From contig BCHU01000011.1 of NCBI GenBank assembly GCA_001599715.1, positions 682,001 to 746,000 on the forward strand: a stretch of 64,000 nucleotides of DNA. Direction: 5' to 3'. Source of the stretch: Phaeotremella fagi. Its lineage: Eukaryota > Basidiomycota > Tremellomycetes > Tremellales > Phaeotremellaceae. The first letter of the stretch is position 1. The number at the start of each line of letters is the position of its first letter. Below, one piece after another: positions 22,476-35,206 of this stretch. The notes beneath the pieces are model-generated. The model ran no database searches. It was not told the DNA's origin and saw only the letters and a list, made by a program, of their open reading frames with translations. The position numbers were made by a program, and so were the translations under genes.

Positions 22476-23084
22476 ATGCCAGAACCCACCTCCCTCCCCC
22501 CAACCGAACCCAATCAAGCAGACATCCTCGCCGCCCTCCAAACACAATCATCTTTCCGAGCCGCGAACCCCCCCAAAACCATCGATTACAGTACGGCCCT
22601 TTCGACCAGTTTAACCTCCAAATCCGATGATAAAGAGATCAACAGCAGGAAGATCTATTGTTTCAGGGAAAGTTGTAATTGTATTATCTTATCTGTTGGA
22701 GTTGGAGAACTAGTGGAAGGACCTTATGGAGTTGTATGTCCCCCCTTCACCGCGGTGGAAATGGAAGTTGAGTTGACGTAGACAATGATGTAGTTACCAA
22801 CTGAATCCGATTCCCCATTCCCAACCCAACCCCAAGAACTAGCTAGATATTGGTATATCAAAGATTCACCCCTTTCATTCGAGAATATAGGTTTCACAAG
22901 ACCAAACGCTGCCATCACCAATAACGATTTACCATTGTTCACGCCGGGGAACGGACCTGAGGTATCTGGGAAAATCAAGTATCTTATTTGTGCGGAATGC
23001 GATTTAGGTCCTTTGGGATGGAGTTTTGAGGGAACTGATAAATGTTGGTTGAGTGTTGAGAGGGTTCGGTATAGTTCTGAGTAG
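22476..23084 (+). CDS. DSS4: Mss4/Dss4-type Rab GTPase chaperone
   Basis: Two exons, 22476-22733 and 22794-23084, 182 residues. The disordered first 70 residues precede an Mss4-like fold: RKIYCFRESCNCIILSVG, then PLSFENIGFTR and KIKYLICAECDLGPLGW near the end. The last two are the family signature, and CAEC supplies two of the four zinc ligands. The first ligand pair, usually CxxC, is here CFRESC, so spacing differs. Mss4/Dss4 proteins bind nucleotide-free Rab GTPases of the exocytic pathway. Length is a little over the family norm because of the N-terminal tail. Confidence 0.85.
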
Positions 23085-23293
23085 AACAGAGTTCTGGGTG
23101 TGGATAAAGGGAATGGGTCAATTTGGTTTTGAAGTCTTGAAGACTTTTTGGGTTGTCGCGATTGAATAGGAATTGGACGATCACTTCCCCTCACCCTCAA
23201 TTGCTAACTACGATTGGCATTCATGCATTCCATACATTACACCTCAAGGCGTTAACGTAACGTAATTTTCAAAACCCATCCATCCCTCTCCGT

Positions 23294-24976
<1,683 letters not shown>

Positions 24977-25382
24977 TTTGAGTAGAGGGGGGGAGAGTGA
25001 GATAGAGTGAGAGTGTAAGACAGAGGTAAGAGTAAGAGATATCAGATGAACTGTTACTGTTAGTGTTTTCTTCCTGTCTGTTTCTGCTCTTTCTTTTCGT
25101 CCATCTAAGCATATAACAGGGCGTCATCACTATCCCGATATCTCCGAAATCACCTCACTTTTTACACGTATTTAATTGAGGTTAGCCAGATAACTTGCAG
25201 TGCCACTCTACACATCCCCGCGGCGATATAAAGTTTATTTTCATCTTATGTCACCGGGATCAGATTTTTCAAAAGTAACCGTACCGATTTAAATTTAAAT
25301 TTCAGAATCACAGCTTCTTCCTCTTCTTCCTTATAAACTATCCCATTCTTCCTCTTACATATATCACATCTAACAATCTACA
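24977..25382. promoter_or_regulatory. divergent promoter of IDH1 and the Nsr1-like gene
   Basis: 406 bp. The Nsr1 side has a CCGCGG palindrome near 25219, ATATAAAG near 25225, an ATTTAAATTTAAATTT run at about 25288-25303 and a pyrimidine-rich leader ending just before the ATG. No ORF. Confidence 0.5.
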
Positions 25383-27562
25383 ATGGGTAAATCATCAAAA
25401 GCCGCCGCCGTAGCTGTACCAGCTCCAGTTGATAAGAAATCAAAAAAATCAAAGAAAGAAGAATCAGCTCCTACCCCAGTCGCTGCTCCAGTCAAGGTGA
25501 GTTTGGTTTTCTCGTGATCGATCTCGTTTCCATACCGTCCTTCTCCTTTCGCCTTTATTCTGTATCATTTTGTACCTTTTTTCTGACTTACTTCCCAGGA
25601 GAAGAAATCCAAAAAATCCAAGAAAGAGCCTACTCCCCCTCCTGTTGAAAGCGAATCGTCCGAATCTGAGTCTGAATCTGAAGACGAGTCTGAAGAGGAA
25701 TCTTCTGATTCTGACTCTGACTCTGATGAAGAAGAGAAACCAGTTGCTGCTGCTCCCGCCGCTGCTGCGCCAGCTGTGAGCTTTATAGAACGTACCCCCC
25801 GGGCCACCTAGCTGACCCCATCGCAGGAAGAGTCAGACGACTCAGACAGTGACTCTGACTCAGATTCTGAATCAGAAGATGAAGAGCCAGTTAAAACCGA
25901 AGCTAAGCCAATAGCTGCTACCGAAGAAGCCAGTGATGATGACGACAGCAGTGATGAGGTATGTCCCTCCGTACGACCCCCGCTGACCCCTCAGTCATCA
26001 TCTGACGAAGACGAAGAAGAAGAAGCTAAACCAGCCCCAGCTACCAACGGTAACACCAAGAGAAAGGCTGATGAGGAAGTCGAAGCACCCGCCAAGAAAG
26101 TCAAGACCGCCACTGACGAGGAAGCCAACGAAGCCTCAGTCTCCGTTTTCGTCGGTCAACTCTCATGGAACGTCGACAACGACTGGCTCAAATCAGAATT
26201 CGATTCATGTGGTGAAGTCGTCTCAGCCCGTGTCATGATCGATCGTGACACCCAAAGATCCCGTGGTTTCGGTTACGTCGATTTCGCGACTCTCGAAGAA
26301 TCAGCTAAAGCCATCGAACTCAACGGTAAAGAGGTTGACGGTCGTGCGATCAAAGTCAACTACGCTACCCAACGTGCCCCCAACCCAGAAAAACGTGCTC
26401 GTGTCTTCAACGACAAAGTCTCTGAACCAGCTGATACACTCTTCATCGGTTCTTTGTCTTTCGACATCAACGAAGATCAAGTTTACGAGGCTTTCGGTGA
26501 ACACGGTGACGTTCAATCTGTTCGTCTTCCAACAGATCGTGATACTGGCGCTCCAAAAGGTTTCGGTTACGTTCAATTCGCCGATGTCGATCAAGCTTCT
26601 GCTGCTCTTAAAGCTATGAACGGTGTTGAATTGGCTGGTAGACCCATCAGAGTTGGTGAGTGGTATCTCTTATACTCGTCGTCTTCGTCTTCCTCTCTTT
26701 CCCTACCTCCTTGCTTGGTCTCTACTTTTTAACAGTTTCTCTTCCTCCGTTCCTTCCTCCCTACACTTCTCCACCTTTACTTCATTGTTTCTTTTCTCTG
26801 TCAGCTATAGCGAAAAGCTTTCCCGTTCAAATTCTTATCTCCTGATCTCTTACCTCTTTCTTCTCCTAAACCTTTCTCACCTCTTTACCCCTCAAAGTGT
26901 CCTTTCCTCCTTACCTCCTCTTTCGCTTCCTCTTTACTTCTTCTACCTCTACCCTTCCTCACCGTTCACCTTTTCGTACGTTCGTCGTTATCTCTCCGTT
27001 TCACGTCCTTCTAAAAAGGTTATCGTGCGGAAATCCAATGTGGCACCTTATCATTGACGGTGGCGATAATGATTTCTTTTCAACTTTCTCTATTTTCTTC
27101 ATTTTTTTGTTCGATTTCCGTTATTTTCAGATTTGAATTAAATGCTTACGTAATATTTACAATTGAAGACTTCGCACCTCCAAGACCACCAAGAGATGAT
27201 TCTGGATCTAGAGGCCGAGGAGGGTTTGGTGGTGGGCGCGGTGGTGGTAGGGGCGGATTTGGCGGAGACAGAGGAGGTAGAGGTGGTAGAGGTGGTGGTA
27301 GAGGTGGATTCAACGACAGGGGAGGTCGTGGCGGTGGTAGAGGTAGAGGTGCACCAAGAGGGTGAGTTTCAATTTCAATTTTGGTGGATCTTTGGCCATT
27401 CTCTGGCCATCTTTCAAACTGCCACATTCACATTTAACATCATTCTTTATCCTCACACTCCTACCTCGCATCTGATCAAGAACAAGAGCTAATTAAGCGT
27501 TTAGTGGTGCCCGTACCGGAGGAATCGTCCCAGCCGAAGGCAAGAAGATCTCATTCGATTAA
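25383..27562 (+). CDS. NSR1: nucleolin/Nsr1/Gar2-like nucleolar RNA-binding protein
   Basis: Six exons: 25383-25496, 25599-25775, 25827-25958, 25995-26655, 27169-27361 and 27505-27562, about 444 residues. The N-terminal third alternates Lys-rich and Ser/Asp/Glu-rich blocks (SESESESEDESEEESS), typical casein-kinase-targeted nucleolar tails. Two RRMs follow: one with SVFVGQLSWNV and RGFGYVDF (about residues 191-265), one with LFIGSLSFDI and KGFGYVQF (about 289-362). A C-terminal RGG/GGRG domain is next, and the protein ends GGIVPAEGKKISFD. Such proteins act in pre-rRNA processing and ribosome assembly in the nucleolus. Intron 4 (26656-27168) is about ten times the usual length here; reading into it gives a stop at about 26730 and a protein without the RGG tail. 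Confidence 0.92.
26656..27168 (+). other. 513-bp intron of the Nsr1-like gene with a structured island
   Basis: Most of this intron is pyrimidine-rich with no long ORF. From about 27015 to 27080 the base composition becomes mixed and complementary segments appear: TTATCG with CGATAA, and ATCATT with AATGAT. The two pairings share bases, so they are mutually exclusive. I could not find convincing C/D or H/ACA snoRNA boxes. Confidence 0.5.
27205..27361 (+). repeat. RGG-coding GGT/GGA-rich repeat
   Basis: Irregular repeats of RGG, GGRGG and GFGG codons in the penultimate exon of the Nsr1-like gene, encoding the Arg/Gly RNA-binding tail. Purine-rich on the plus strand. Confidence 0.8.
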
Positions 27563-28280
27563 ACGGCTCGTTCCTTGGAATATATCTAAAATACATCAAA
27601 ACCGTTTGATCGATAGTATACCATATCCCCCAAATCTCTTTTTATCGATCTACGTCTTCGCTCCGTCTATCCTTTCACTCTTATCTGCATAGAACTCTCT
27701 CTTATCTATATTTGGTTCCCCATATGTATGCATCATATTGAATTCTGCGTAACACGTTGTGGAATAAGTGCACATTCATTTTGTATAAGTTAAACCTCTT
27801 TCCCGGTCAGACAAGACTACGAAACCCTACTTTACTTTCAAGCTAAAGGTTTGGCTAGATAGCTAAAACCTGCAATTTCGTTCATGACATACGCAAGGTT
27901 GTAGGTATCAGTAGTAAAAATTATGCAGAGTGACTGGCATGATTGCGTCAGTACCTGAAACCACAAAATCTTACATGCTATCACCCTGGTTATCAACGGG
28001 GTCAGGGGTCAATCTGCATTCGCATCAATTCCGGCCATCCTTATTTCATCTCTTTGTTTGTGCCAAACTTGCTTGCTTGTAGTCGTCTTTGATTGTCATG
28101 ACAGAGCTTTCTGTAGCATCGCCACCTACAGCAGACGTTCGGCAACGGATTCGTCCGATCGACGTCACCGAGGAAACGTCTACCCATGTTTACGAGGATA
28201 AATATTGCAGTGTTATGAGTCAACGCTATGGATTCATAAACAAAAAAACACCTCAAGCTAAAGTAAATCCATAGATCAAG
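27563..28280 (+). other. 718-bp intergenic interval
   Basis: 3' UTR of the Nsr1-like gene and promoter of the Ysc84-like gene. A 61-residue ORF at about 28089-28274 ends seven bases before the next start codon; its translation has no recognisable features and it is probably leader sequence. Confidence 0.5.
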
Positions 28281-29713
28281 ATGCCAGCATGGACTAACAA
28301 AGTCTGGTCAAAAGTTGAAACCATAAATCAAAGTAAAGCCGTGAACAAAACTTGGGAATATGCTAACAAGGTTAGTCACCACCAAAATCGTTCATTCGAT
28401 TATTTGCTGACAAAGAATGAATAATTGTATAGGTCGGAGAAGCTGGTAATCGTTTAGTTGGGAAATGGGGTGTGGAAGCTTTCTACCCCACAGATCTAGA
28501 TAGGGAATGTGAGAAAGCAGCTAGAATATTAAGAACTTTCACTCGTGAGTTGTTTTCGGTATCTAGGAAGACAATAGCTTATGCGAATGACTTGACAGAT
28601 GACGGACCTATGATAGAGCAAGTTTCTGATTATGGAGATAAATCAGCCAAGAAGAAGACTCAGAAGGTGTTATTGAAAATCCCTGTTAAAGTGGGTGTAC
28701 AGTTTGGTTCATCAACTCTTACAAAATAGGCAATGGAACAAGCCAAGGGTATAGCGATATTTACTGTGTTTCGTACGGGGTTAGGATGGTCTGCTGCAAG
28801 TGGTAGTGGTGTAGTAGTCAAGAGACAAATGGATGGAAGTGAGTGGACTCGAATATACAGCGTCTTAAACGCTGACCCGCTCAGCCTGGTCACCACCTTG
28901 TGGTATTCTAATACATACACTGGGAATAGGTTTCTTAGCTGGTATAGATATTTACGACGTGGTCGTCATTTTACGTCACGAAAAAGCTGTTGATGCGTTC
29001 ACGAAACCGCAAGTCAAACTTGGTGCTGAGTTGGCTATAGCTGCGGGTCCAGTTGGGAATGGGTTTACGTTGGATAGTGGACTAGACGCTAAACCTGCAT
29101 GGAGTTGTGAGTTAGAATCTCTAAAAATTTTAGCTTGTACTCAAGTGGACATTTGTCCAGACACGAAATCCAAAGGTTTATATGGTGGTGCGCAGCTCGA
29201 TGGAACTGTTATCGTCATTCGTACGGACGAGAATGCTAGGTTTTTTCATCATCCAGATATAAAGGCTGCTTCTATTCTTGACGGACTCTTCCGTAAGTTG
29301 TCGACATAATGCCATGGTATTGTATCTAACTCAACCCCGTAGCATGGCCAAACACTAAAGGACCTCAAGGACTACGAAATACCCTCCTACTAGCTGAAGG
29401 CAAAACAGCAGAAGTTGACATGTCACTGGTTCCATCTGGTCAAAGTCCCTCTGATGCAATCAACGAACCAGTCGTCGAAGAAGGTCATCTGGATATGGAG
29501 CAATTAGCAAAAATGGAAGAAGAAGGGGGATGGGACGGGATCGTTCATCAAGCACCACCTGGAATGGGATCACCTAGTTCTGTCCCTTATATCGAATCTT
29601 CACCTAGATTACCGTCTACTCCTACGACTCCTACTAGATCCGTGATTGGTGGAACGGAAACGCCGAAGAGGAAATTGCATATGCCTGATTATAGATTGGA
29701 GAGTGGCCATTGA
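28281..29713 (+). CDS. YSC84: Ysc84/SYLF-domain protein (actin/lipid-binding)
   Basis: Seven exons: 28281-28370, 28433-28544, 28599-28690, 28730-28838, 28885-29106, 29161-29292 and 29343-29713, about 375 residues. The SYLF domain is nearly complete: LDRECEKAARILRTFT, IPVKAMEQAKGIAIFTVFRTG, WSAASGSGVV, WSPPCGILIHTLGIGFLAGI, VVILRHEKAVDAF, KLGAELAIAAGPVG and YTKSKGLYGGAQLDGTVI. SYLF proteins bind phosphoinositides and actin at endocytic sites; yeast Ysc84 also has a C-terminal SH3 domain. Here no SH3 follows: the tail is acidic and Pro/Ser/Thr-rich (SSPRLPSTPTTPTRS), so this is a SYLF-only relative. Splice choices in exons 4-6 were guided by the conserved WSPP and YTKS blocks. Confidence 0.88.
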
Positions 29714-29945
29714 GTTGATACTGTAATGTACAAAAGCCAACTGTATACTGAAGATTAATGGTCACGATGCATGTTTCACTAGCGATTCGAGTGATTGATT
29801 GGATTCTAAACCGGAAACTAGATGCATTCTCCCAACAACAATAACAGTTGACCATTAACCCCCGAACACTCCCGCGTTCCTGCAGAACCAACTTCGTTTC
29901 GATACACAAAAGGGTAATCACCAATGCCCAACTCCACTTTCGATA

Positions 29946-30386
29946 TCATTTTCTCATTCTATACATAGTCAAAGCTAGAGTTTTACTAACCGAAGTCGAA
30001 GGGTTAGTTACAGGAATGAAGATACCAATTGTGGTAAATCTAAGTCGAACGGTGGACGAAGTAGAAGATTTAGTAGTTGTAGATAGGTTACTTGATGTGA
30101 TTGAACCCGTCTCTGGGATAATGGTTGTTTTAGAGCTTGTGGCGAGTGAAGACATCAGACATGTGTTAGCTGTTAAGTCTTGAACTGTGTCTGCCAGAAT
30201 ATGTATTTTACATATAAAAGAAGACTCCCATATATCTGCAATGCAAAGAGCTTTTTCAATCTGGCTTCCAACGTTGAAGGTACAACGGTTCCATTTGCCA
30301 TTTTTGTAAGTTGGATTGAATAGGTAGAGGGGAAACACTGTTGTACAGGGCAAGCATCGCAGTACGTTGACACTCCACACTCTCAT
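29946..30386 (-). CDS. doubtful ORF, Cys-containing with Ser/Thr-rich tail
   Basis: An uninterrupted 146-codon ATG ORF. It reads MRVWSVNVLRCLPC at the start, has further cysteines near NRCTF, ALCIAD, FICK and ANTCL, and then a Ser/Thr-rich tail. No signal peptide is evident and another frame is also open over part of it. It could be a fragment of a secreted protein gene with undetected introns, or chance. I recognise no family. Confidence 0.25.
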   Translation of the reverse strand: MRVWSVNVLRCLPCTTVFPLYLFNPTYKNGKWNRCTFNVGSQIEKALCIADIWESSFICKIHILADTVQDLTANTCLMSSLATSSKTTIIPETGSITSSNLSTTTKSSTSSTVRLRFTTIGIFIPVTNPSTSVSKTLALTMYRMRK

Positions 30387-30491
30387 GCAACTGAGTTTTA
30401 CCGTTTACAATTTGCATCTCGTCTAAAAAGAAAACACCACTTTATCACCCTTCACATCTCAAGTACTGTATATGTACATGCAGCATGGATT

Positions 30492-30791
30492 CTATTTACC
30501 ATCACTTCGTGTATTCGTAGTCCCCTGAGTAGACTGTTCATCAGCTTGAGTAACCATATGTTCTACAGAGTTTGAATTGACACGAGTGAGCCTGGGTTGC
30601 GAGGTCGAAGAAGATTTAACCTCAATACCTTTTGAAGACACCTTGATCGTACGGTTTTCGCTTTCAGTATCGGCAGTGGTAGAGGTTTCTTTAGCGTATT
30701 TTTGGTGATTGTTGTCAGATAAACGACGGGAACGTCTTTGAGTATCTTTGGAGAGTGTATCGGCTAAACTTGAAAAAGAGGTGCGATTCAT
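30492..30791 (-). CDS. short hypothetical protein (99 aa)
   Basis: Single exon beginning MNRTSFSSLADTLSKDTQRR. Highly polar, Ser/Thr/Glu/Lys-rich, no hydrophobic segment or cysteine, ending TNTRSDGK. The codon look is like neighbouring genes but low complexity makes chance ORFs possible. No family recognised. Confidence 0.4.
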   Translation of the reverse strand: MNRTSFSSLADTLSKDTQRRSRRLSDNNHQKYAKETSTTADTESENRTIKVSSKGIEVKSSSTSQPRLTRVNSNSVEHMVTQADEQSTQGTTNTRSDGK

Positions 30792-31118
30792 TTTCTGTGT
30801 ACGAGTGATGTATTTCAAGTTTTGGAAACCGATTTAGAAATGTCTACTATTTACTGAAATGGCTTTCTCTAGTTCTAGAGAGGTCGAATGAATGGACAAA
30901 GGTTTTCCGAATTCTGATTTTCAATTCAGGTGTGAACCCCACTAGACTGTCCTTCTCGTCGAAGGCTTCGTTTTGTGCGCTAAAGAAGTGAAAGGGTCGA
31001 CTTCAATGGAGCAAATCTCACTCTCCAAATTTCACATTTCATCCTTTCATTCAAAACTACAAAAGCTAGATACGATAGCCACTAAGAGTCTTCCACGACA
31101 CCTTGGAACACAAAAGGA

Positions 31119-31379
31119 CTAGCGGGACCCATTACTATCCCTGATTCTCATAATTTCTAGCAACCGACTATTTTTCTCATTGTGATTGGCACGACTGAAG
31201 ACACTTAGTTTAGAAATGTACGGAAGCCATTTTGATTTATTTTTACTTTGGGTGGCGGTACCAGTTTCGTTCTCGGCGATTACCGTGGATGAAGTGGTTG
31301 GTTGATTGGTTTCTTCGACAGAGACTGTGGAGATGGAAGCTTGGGTTGGTGGATTAGACTCGTTATCTTGAGATGACAT
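31119..31379 (-). CDS. short hypothetical protein (86 aa)
   Basis: Single exon beginning MSSQDNESNPPTQASIST. A Ser/Thr-rich disordered half is followed by KSKWLPYISKLSVFSRANHN and a basic tail LLEIMRIRDSNGSR, which could form a short amphipathic helix. No family recognised. It and the 99-aa ORF at 30492-30791 point the same way with 327 bp between them, but share no clear similarity. Confidence 0.4.
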   Translation of the reverse strand: MSSQDNESNPPTQASISTVSVEETNQPTTSSTVIAENETGTATQSKNKSKWLPYISKLSVFSRANHNEKNSRLLEIMRIRDSNGSR

Positions 31380-31884
31380 CTTTGTGTTCGCTATGATGGT
31401 TTGTTATTTGAGAAATTAGTTGTTTGTTGAAAGATGTGGTTGAATATCTAGAGAAAAGATAAATTATTCGTTTTATAAATGTCAGTGGTTTAGAAGTTGG
31501 AAGGCTTCTTAGTTAAGCGACTTTTAGTCGAGTTTCCATTCGAAGGACAAAGATTGATTTTACCGATTGATTATCCCGATACTGAATTGTCTTCCAACAA
31601 CTTCGGTCTTTCCACTCTCAATTCTCAACTTTGTGGAGCGATTTTGGGATAGACCAAAGAAAAAAAAACTTATTCGTACAAGTTAAAACGAAGACCTTGG
31701 GAGAATACTATCGAAGGCGGTACAGAAAATGTGAACCTATGATGCATTCGCCAGAAACTTCAGTATGTACAAGTACTCGTATTGTGCGTTACGCTGTATA
31801 CTGTAAACTGTCACTTTGCATACTATTAACATTATATATAAGTTCGATAAACTATGCTACATTTAATTTTAAAACTCTTCTTTT
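31380..31884. other. 505-bp intergenic interval
   Basis: Upstream of the 86-aa ORF and downstream of the secreted hydrolase gene. AT-rich, with several runs of A. No supported feature. Confidence 0.5.
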
Positions 31885-33805
31885 TCAATTAGCTTTGAAA
31901 AATACAGGGGCAATACTGGAAACGTTAGTTTCGACCACTGGAACAACAGGTGCCAAAGCGCCTGGACCAGTGAAAAGACCAAACAATCCTACTCCGCCTT
32001 CCGCAAAGACGGCCGAACCAAGTGTATACAATTTCGCAAGTGGTTCGTAAGGTGCCACAGCTGATGGTATAGTATCGAAAACCGAATAATTGAATTGAGG
32101 TCCATCAACATGTGTAAAGAAGATATGGGTGGTGATGATCGTATCATATTTACCCCAATAACTTGGTCCTGTTAGATTCAGACCGTATGCAGCAAGTAAT
32201 TGATAGGTATCGTTGGTGGTAGGGAAATTGGTCGCCTGTAGTTGAGTAGAATTGAAAAGATTGATTGGGGTTAACGTGAAATTTGGATATCCACCGTTGG
32301 AATATGCACCAGTGATATTGGTAGGAGATGGTCGGGTAACGGGAGCAGCAGTTGAATTATTAGTGGAACCAGTAGAACTTGATACCCCCGTAGAGGAGTC
32401 TGTAGATCCAGAACCACCACTGAGTGTACTATTGATCCAATCAATTGCTGGAAGTCCAAGAAGATCGTCCATTACTGTACTAGCAACGATAGTGTTGAAA
32501 CTTTCTCCAAAAGAATCATCATTTGTAGCTACGAATACACCAACACCTTTGTCAACCACACGAGAAAGATATGATAAAGCACCTGGAAGAGCACCGTCAT
32601 GAAGAACATTGACGTAACCACGGTAAGTGCGTTTAACGGTACCCAAACAGTAGGTAGAATTGTTGATGATCGTTGAGTTGGTTTCGGGACCAGTTGGAGT
32701 ACACAGATTCTGAGCATTATCAAGGACTTTGGCTGGTATGACTTGAGGTTTGAGAAGTTCTTTCACCCAAGCAAGCTGTGTGGAGTCAGCTATCATGTCA
32801 AACGATTCAGTTACTCACCATATCATTACCAGTCATGACAACGGAACCCATTCCGGCTATCTCCTGTCCAGTTCCATTCGTCCAGAAGTCGAAAGGCTGA
32901 AGAGTACCAAGGCAACTCTGAGGGAAAGTAGTAGAACTTGAAGTGGAGTTGTATAGATCAACAGAGCATTGAGCTATATTAGTATCTCTGAAAAATCCCT
33001 GTGATCTCTGACCGGAAGCAGCTGCGTCTTGAGCGTTATACGTAGCCTTGAGACCGAGTGGACCAAAGATATTATCATAAACGTAGTCTTGAATAGTGGA
33101 GTTGACTAGGACGGGGAAAATATCGGCAAGAGCGAAGTAGGATGTGCTGCTGTATTGCCAACCGGCACGGAAGGGGAGTGATGGTTTCAGGTATTGCATT
33201 TTGTGGACGAATTGGTCGAGTGTCGAACCTTCAGCTCCCCATGTCATGTCATCAGCTGGGAGACCGACAATCATTCCTGGAGATAAAGTCAGAGGGCTCT
33301 AGCGGATCAGTCAAGACGACATACCAAGCATATCTGCTATCGTCGCATTAGCTGTCGCAGTGGCATCGTAAAGTTTGAAAGTAGGGATGATATCAATCAT
33401 TTTACTTTGCAGAGAGAAAGGTTGACCGTCGTGTAGAGTGATATTGGAGTTGGCTAGAATACCTATAGCGAGTGAGGTGACGAATTTTGTGTTGGAGCCG
33501 ATCGCAAAGTAAGTCTGAATAATCGTTAGTTTCATGATGCGTGATGGTTATGAACTCACATCCACAGTCACTGAGTTGTTGCTTGAATCCTTGATACCTA
33601 TTGGTATGATTTGAGTGGATTCATTTTTGACGACAGCAATAACAGCTCCAGGGATATTGAAAGCGGTGACAAGAGACTCAATCGTAGCTAAAGTCTCATT
33701 CTTGAGAATGGAGGTGGAAGCAGTTGTTGTATTTGCACGTTTGGTGGGTAGACTCCAAGAACTGGAGAGAGTGGCTAGGCCTATTATGAAGGATGAGAAT
33801 TTCAT
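31885..33805 (-). CDS. secreted serine beta-lactamase-fold hydrolase (class C/LACTB-type)
   Basis: Four exons: 33560-33805, 33325-33514, 32819-33276 and 31885-32775, about 594 residues. A signal peptide (MKFSSFIIGLATLSSSWSLP) leads into the domain. The active-site S-x-x-K is GSNTKFV (Ser about 89, Lys about 92), the second motif reads QYSSTSY (about residue 187, where the family usually has YxN) and the HxG-type third motif is LHDGALPG (about residue 356). Many N-x-S/T sites suit a secreted glycoprotein. Such enzymes hydrolyse esters, amides or D-amino acid peptides; the substrate cannot be inferred. A Ser/Gly/Thr-rich linker and a 160-residue C-terminal domain with hydrophobic end (FGLFTGPGALAPVVPV) follow. 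The acceptor after 32776 was chosen because an earlier AG breaks the frame. Confidence 0.82.
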
Positions 33806-34408
33806 GTCGCAGGGGATGTAGGATTGTATGGGGGGTCTTCAATCAGTCGCTGATCTTTATAATATAAGTCTTTATGCATAGCATCTCGCACCCCGACGGC
33901 TGCCAAGGTAAGGAAGGGGAAGGGGATTAGTTAACCATAATCAACTAAAAGACATAGCATTGCGTACACTGGTGTAATTGGTGACACAATGTGACATCAT
34001 CCGGAACCGTGAAAGGCCATGGTCAAAACATCGAAAACTCTATTTCACTGTTAGCGTCCGGTGCCTCCCCGTTTGAAAGAATGTCGGATTCTCTTGGTAT
34101 CCCGAAAGACCGATGATTATGAACGTCATAAGCATGATAGGATGGTGAGGAGCAGTGCACTTACGACGAATTTCAATGTGCAAGCTACACAATAGAAACG
34201 TGCTCAATGTGATCACTGTTTCAGTGTCTAGTACTGTTGTTGGAAATGCCACAAAGAAGCCTGTCGGAGGACTCGAACTGTGAATGGTATGATTGTGACA
34301 TCTCCTTTCACTTTGAAAGCTTTCGTCGGAAATGGAAGCAGAAGACAGCCAGAGAGATATCCAGCTTTCTCAAAACAGTCCTGAGACGCAAAACAATACC
34401 GCCCTATC
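33806..34408. other. 603-bp intergenic interval
   Basis: Divergent promoter region between the secreted hydrolase and the small plus-strand gene. It contains purine-rich and mixed sequence with scattered short ORFs on both strands, none with coding features. Confidence 0.45.
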
Positions 34409-34948
34409 ATGTCAGTTAAACGAAACCATTCCATTCCCTACTGGAGGGTAACCTCCGATCGAGCCTCTCTCCTCTCAGACCCAATAACCCGATCAACGTT
34501 CGCTAAATTTATCCAAAAAAATCCAAAAGTCCCTTCCCTACATTGTGTCAATTCAACTCAACCCGAAGTAGCTCTTGGCTTCTACGTAATCCCAAATGAA
34601 GTCATCGAAGATAAACCGAAGATCTTATTTTGTGCACAAACTTTCGTTCCACATAGAGGAGATTCTTTGTATAGTTGTGAAGTAGTGTTTAGAGGTAAAG
34701 ATTCAGGTGGAACTATTTATAATAGACATTCAGGAGATTTGAAAGATTTCTTCAAGAGTTTCAATGGTTTAGTTGAGAAGGAAGGCGGTGGGAAGGAGGA
34801 GGCAAAGAAGGTATTGGAAGCTTGCACAACTTTTACTGACGAGTTGGTGTTGAAACTTCAAGAACGATGGTCGGATGTCATGGAGAATTTTAGTTTGAAT
34901 CCCGTTGAAGATATATCTTGGCAGGGAGATATGGAATTTTCTATATAA
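34409..34948 (+). CDS. small hypothetical protein (179 aa)
   Basis: Single exon beginning MSVKRNHSIPYWRVTSDRAS. It looks globular: alternating beta-like strands (VALGFYVIP, KILFCAQTFVP, LYSCEVVFRG) and a later helical region (EEAKKVLEACTTFTDELVLK). It ends EDISWQGDMEFSI. No signal peptide or membrane helix. No family recognised. Regular amino-acid composition over 179 codons makes it more convincing than the other short ORFs nearby. Confidence 0.6.
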   Translation: MSVKRNHSIPYWRVTSDRASLLSDPITRSTFAKFIQKNPKVPSLHCVNSTQPEVALGFYVIPNEVIEDKPKILFCAQTFVPHRGDSLYSCEVVFRGKDSGGTIYNRHSGDLKDFFKSFNGLVEKEGGGKEEAKKVLEACTTFTDELVLKLQERWSDVMENFSLNPVEDISWQGDMEFSI

Positions 34949-35206
34949 GTTGTTCAAGTACTGGTCATTAAGGTTTAAGACTAGGCTTCCCATCTCAAAG
35001 AAAGTACTACAGTACATAACCCTCACACAAAGAAAACGTTGAAACACTAAAAGCAAAAGTTACAACGCTGTAATCGAATGCACAGAAATCGAGTTCAATG
35101 ACCACATTGCACCTTACGAACTAATCGTCTCACATCTCAAACAGTGTACAACTACTACATACAGCTACAGAGACTCGTATGGTCTACAGCACTACTTCCC
35201 CTATTC

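Noticed and set aside
26656..27168. C/D or H/ACA snoRNA within the Nsr1 intron
   Set aside because: No good C box, D box or ACA box was found; only paired segments are reported.
34261..34275. B-box-like sequence (GGACTCGAACT, reverse strand AGTTCGAGTCC) suggesting a tRNA
   Set aside because: No complementary T-stem, acceptor stem or A-box on the minus strand; the match is likely chance.
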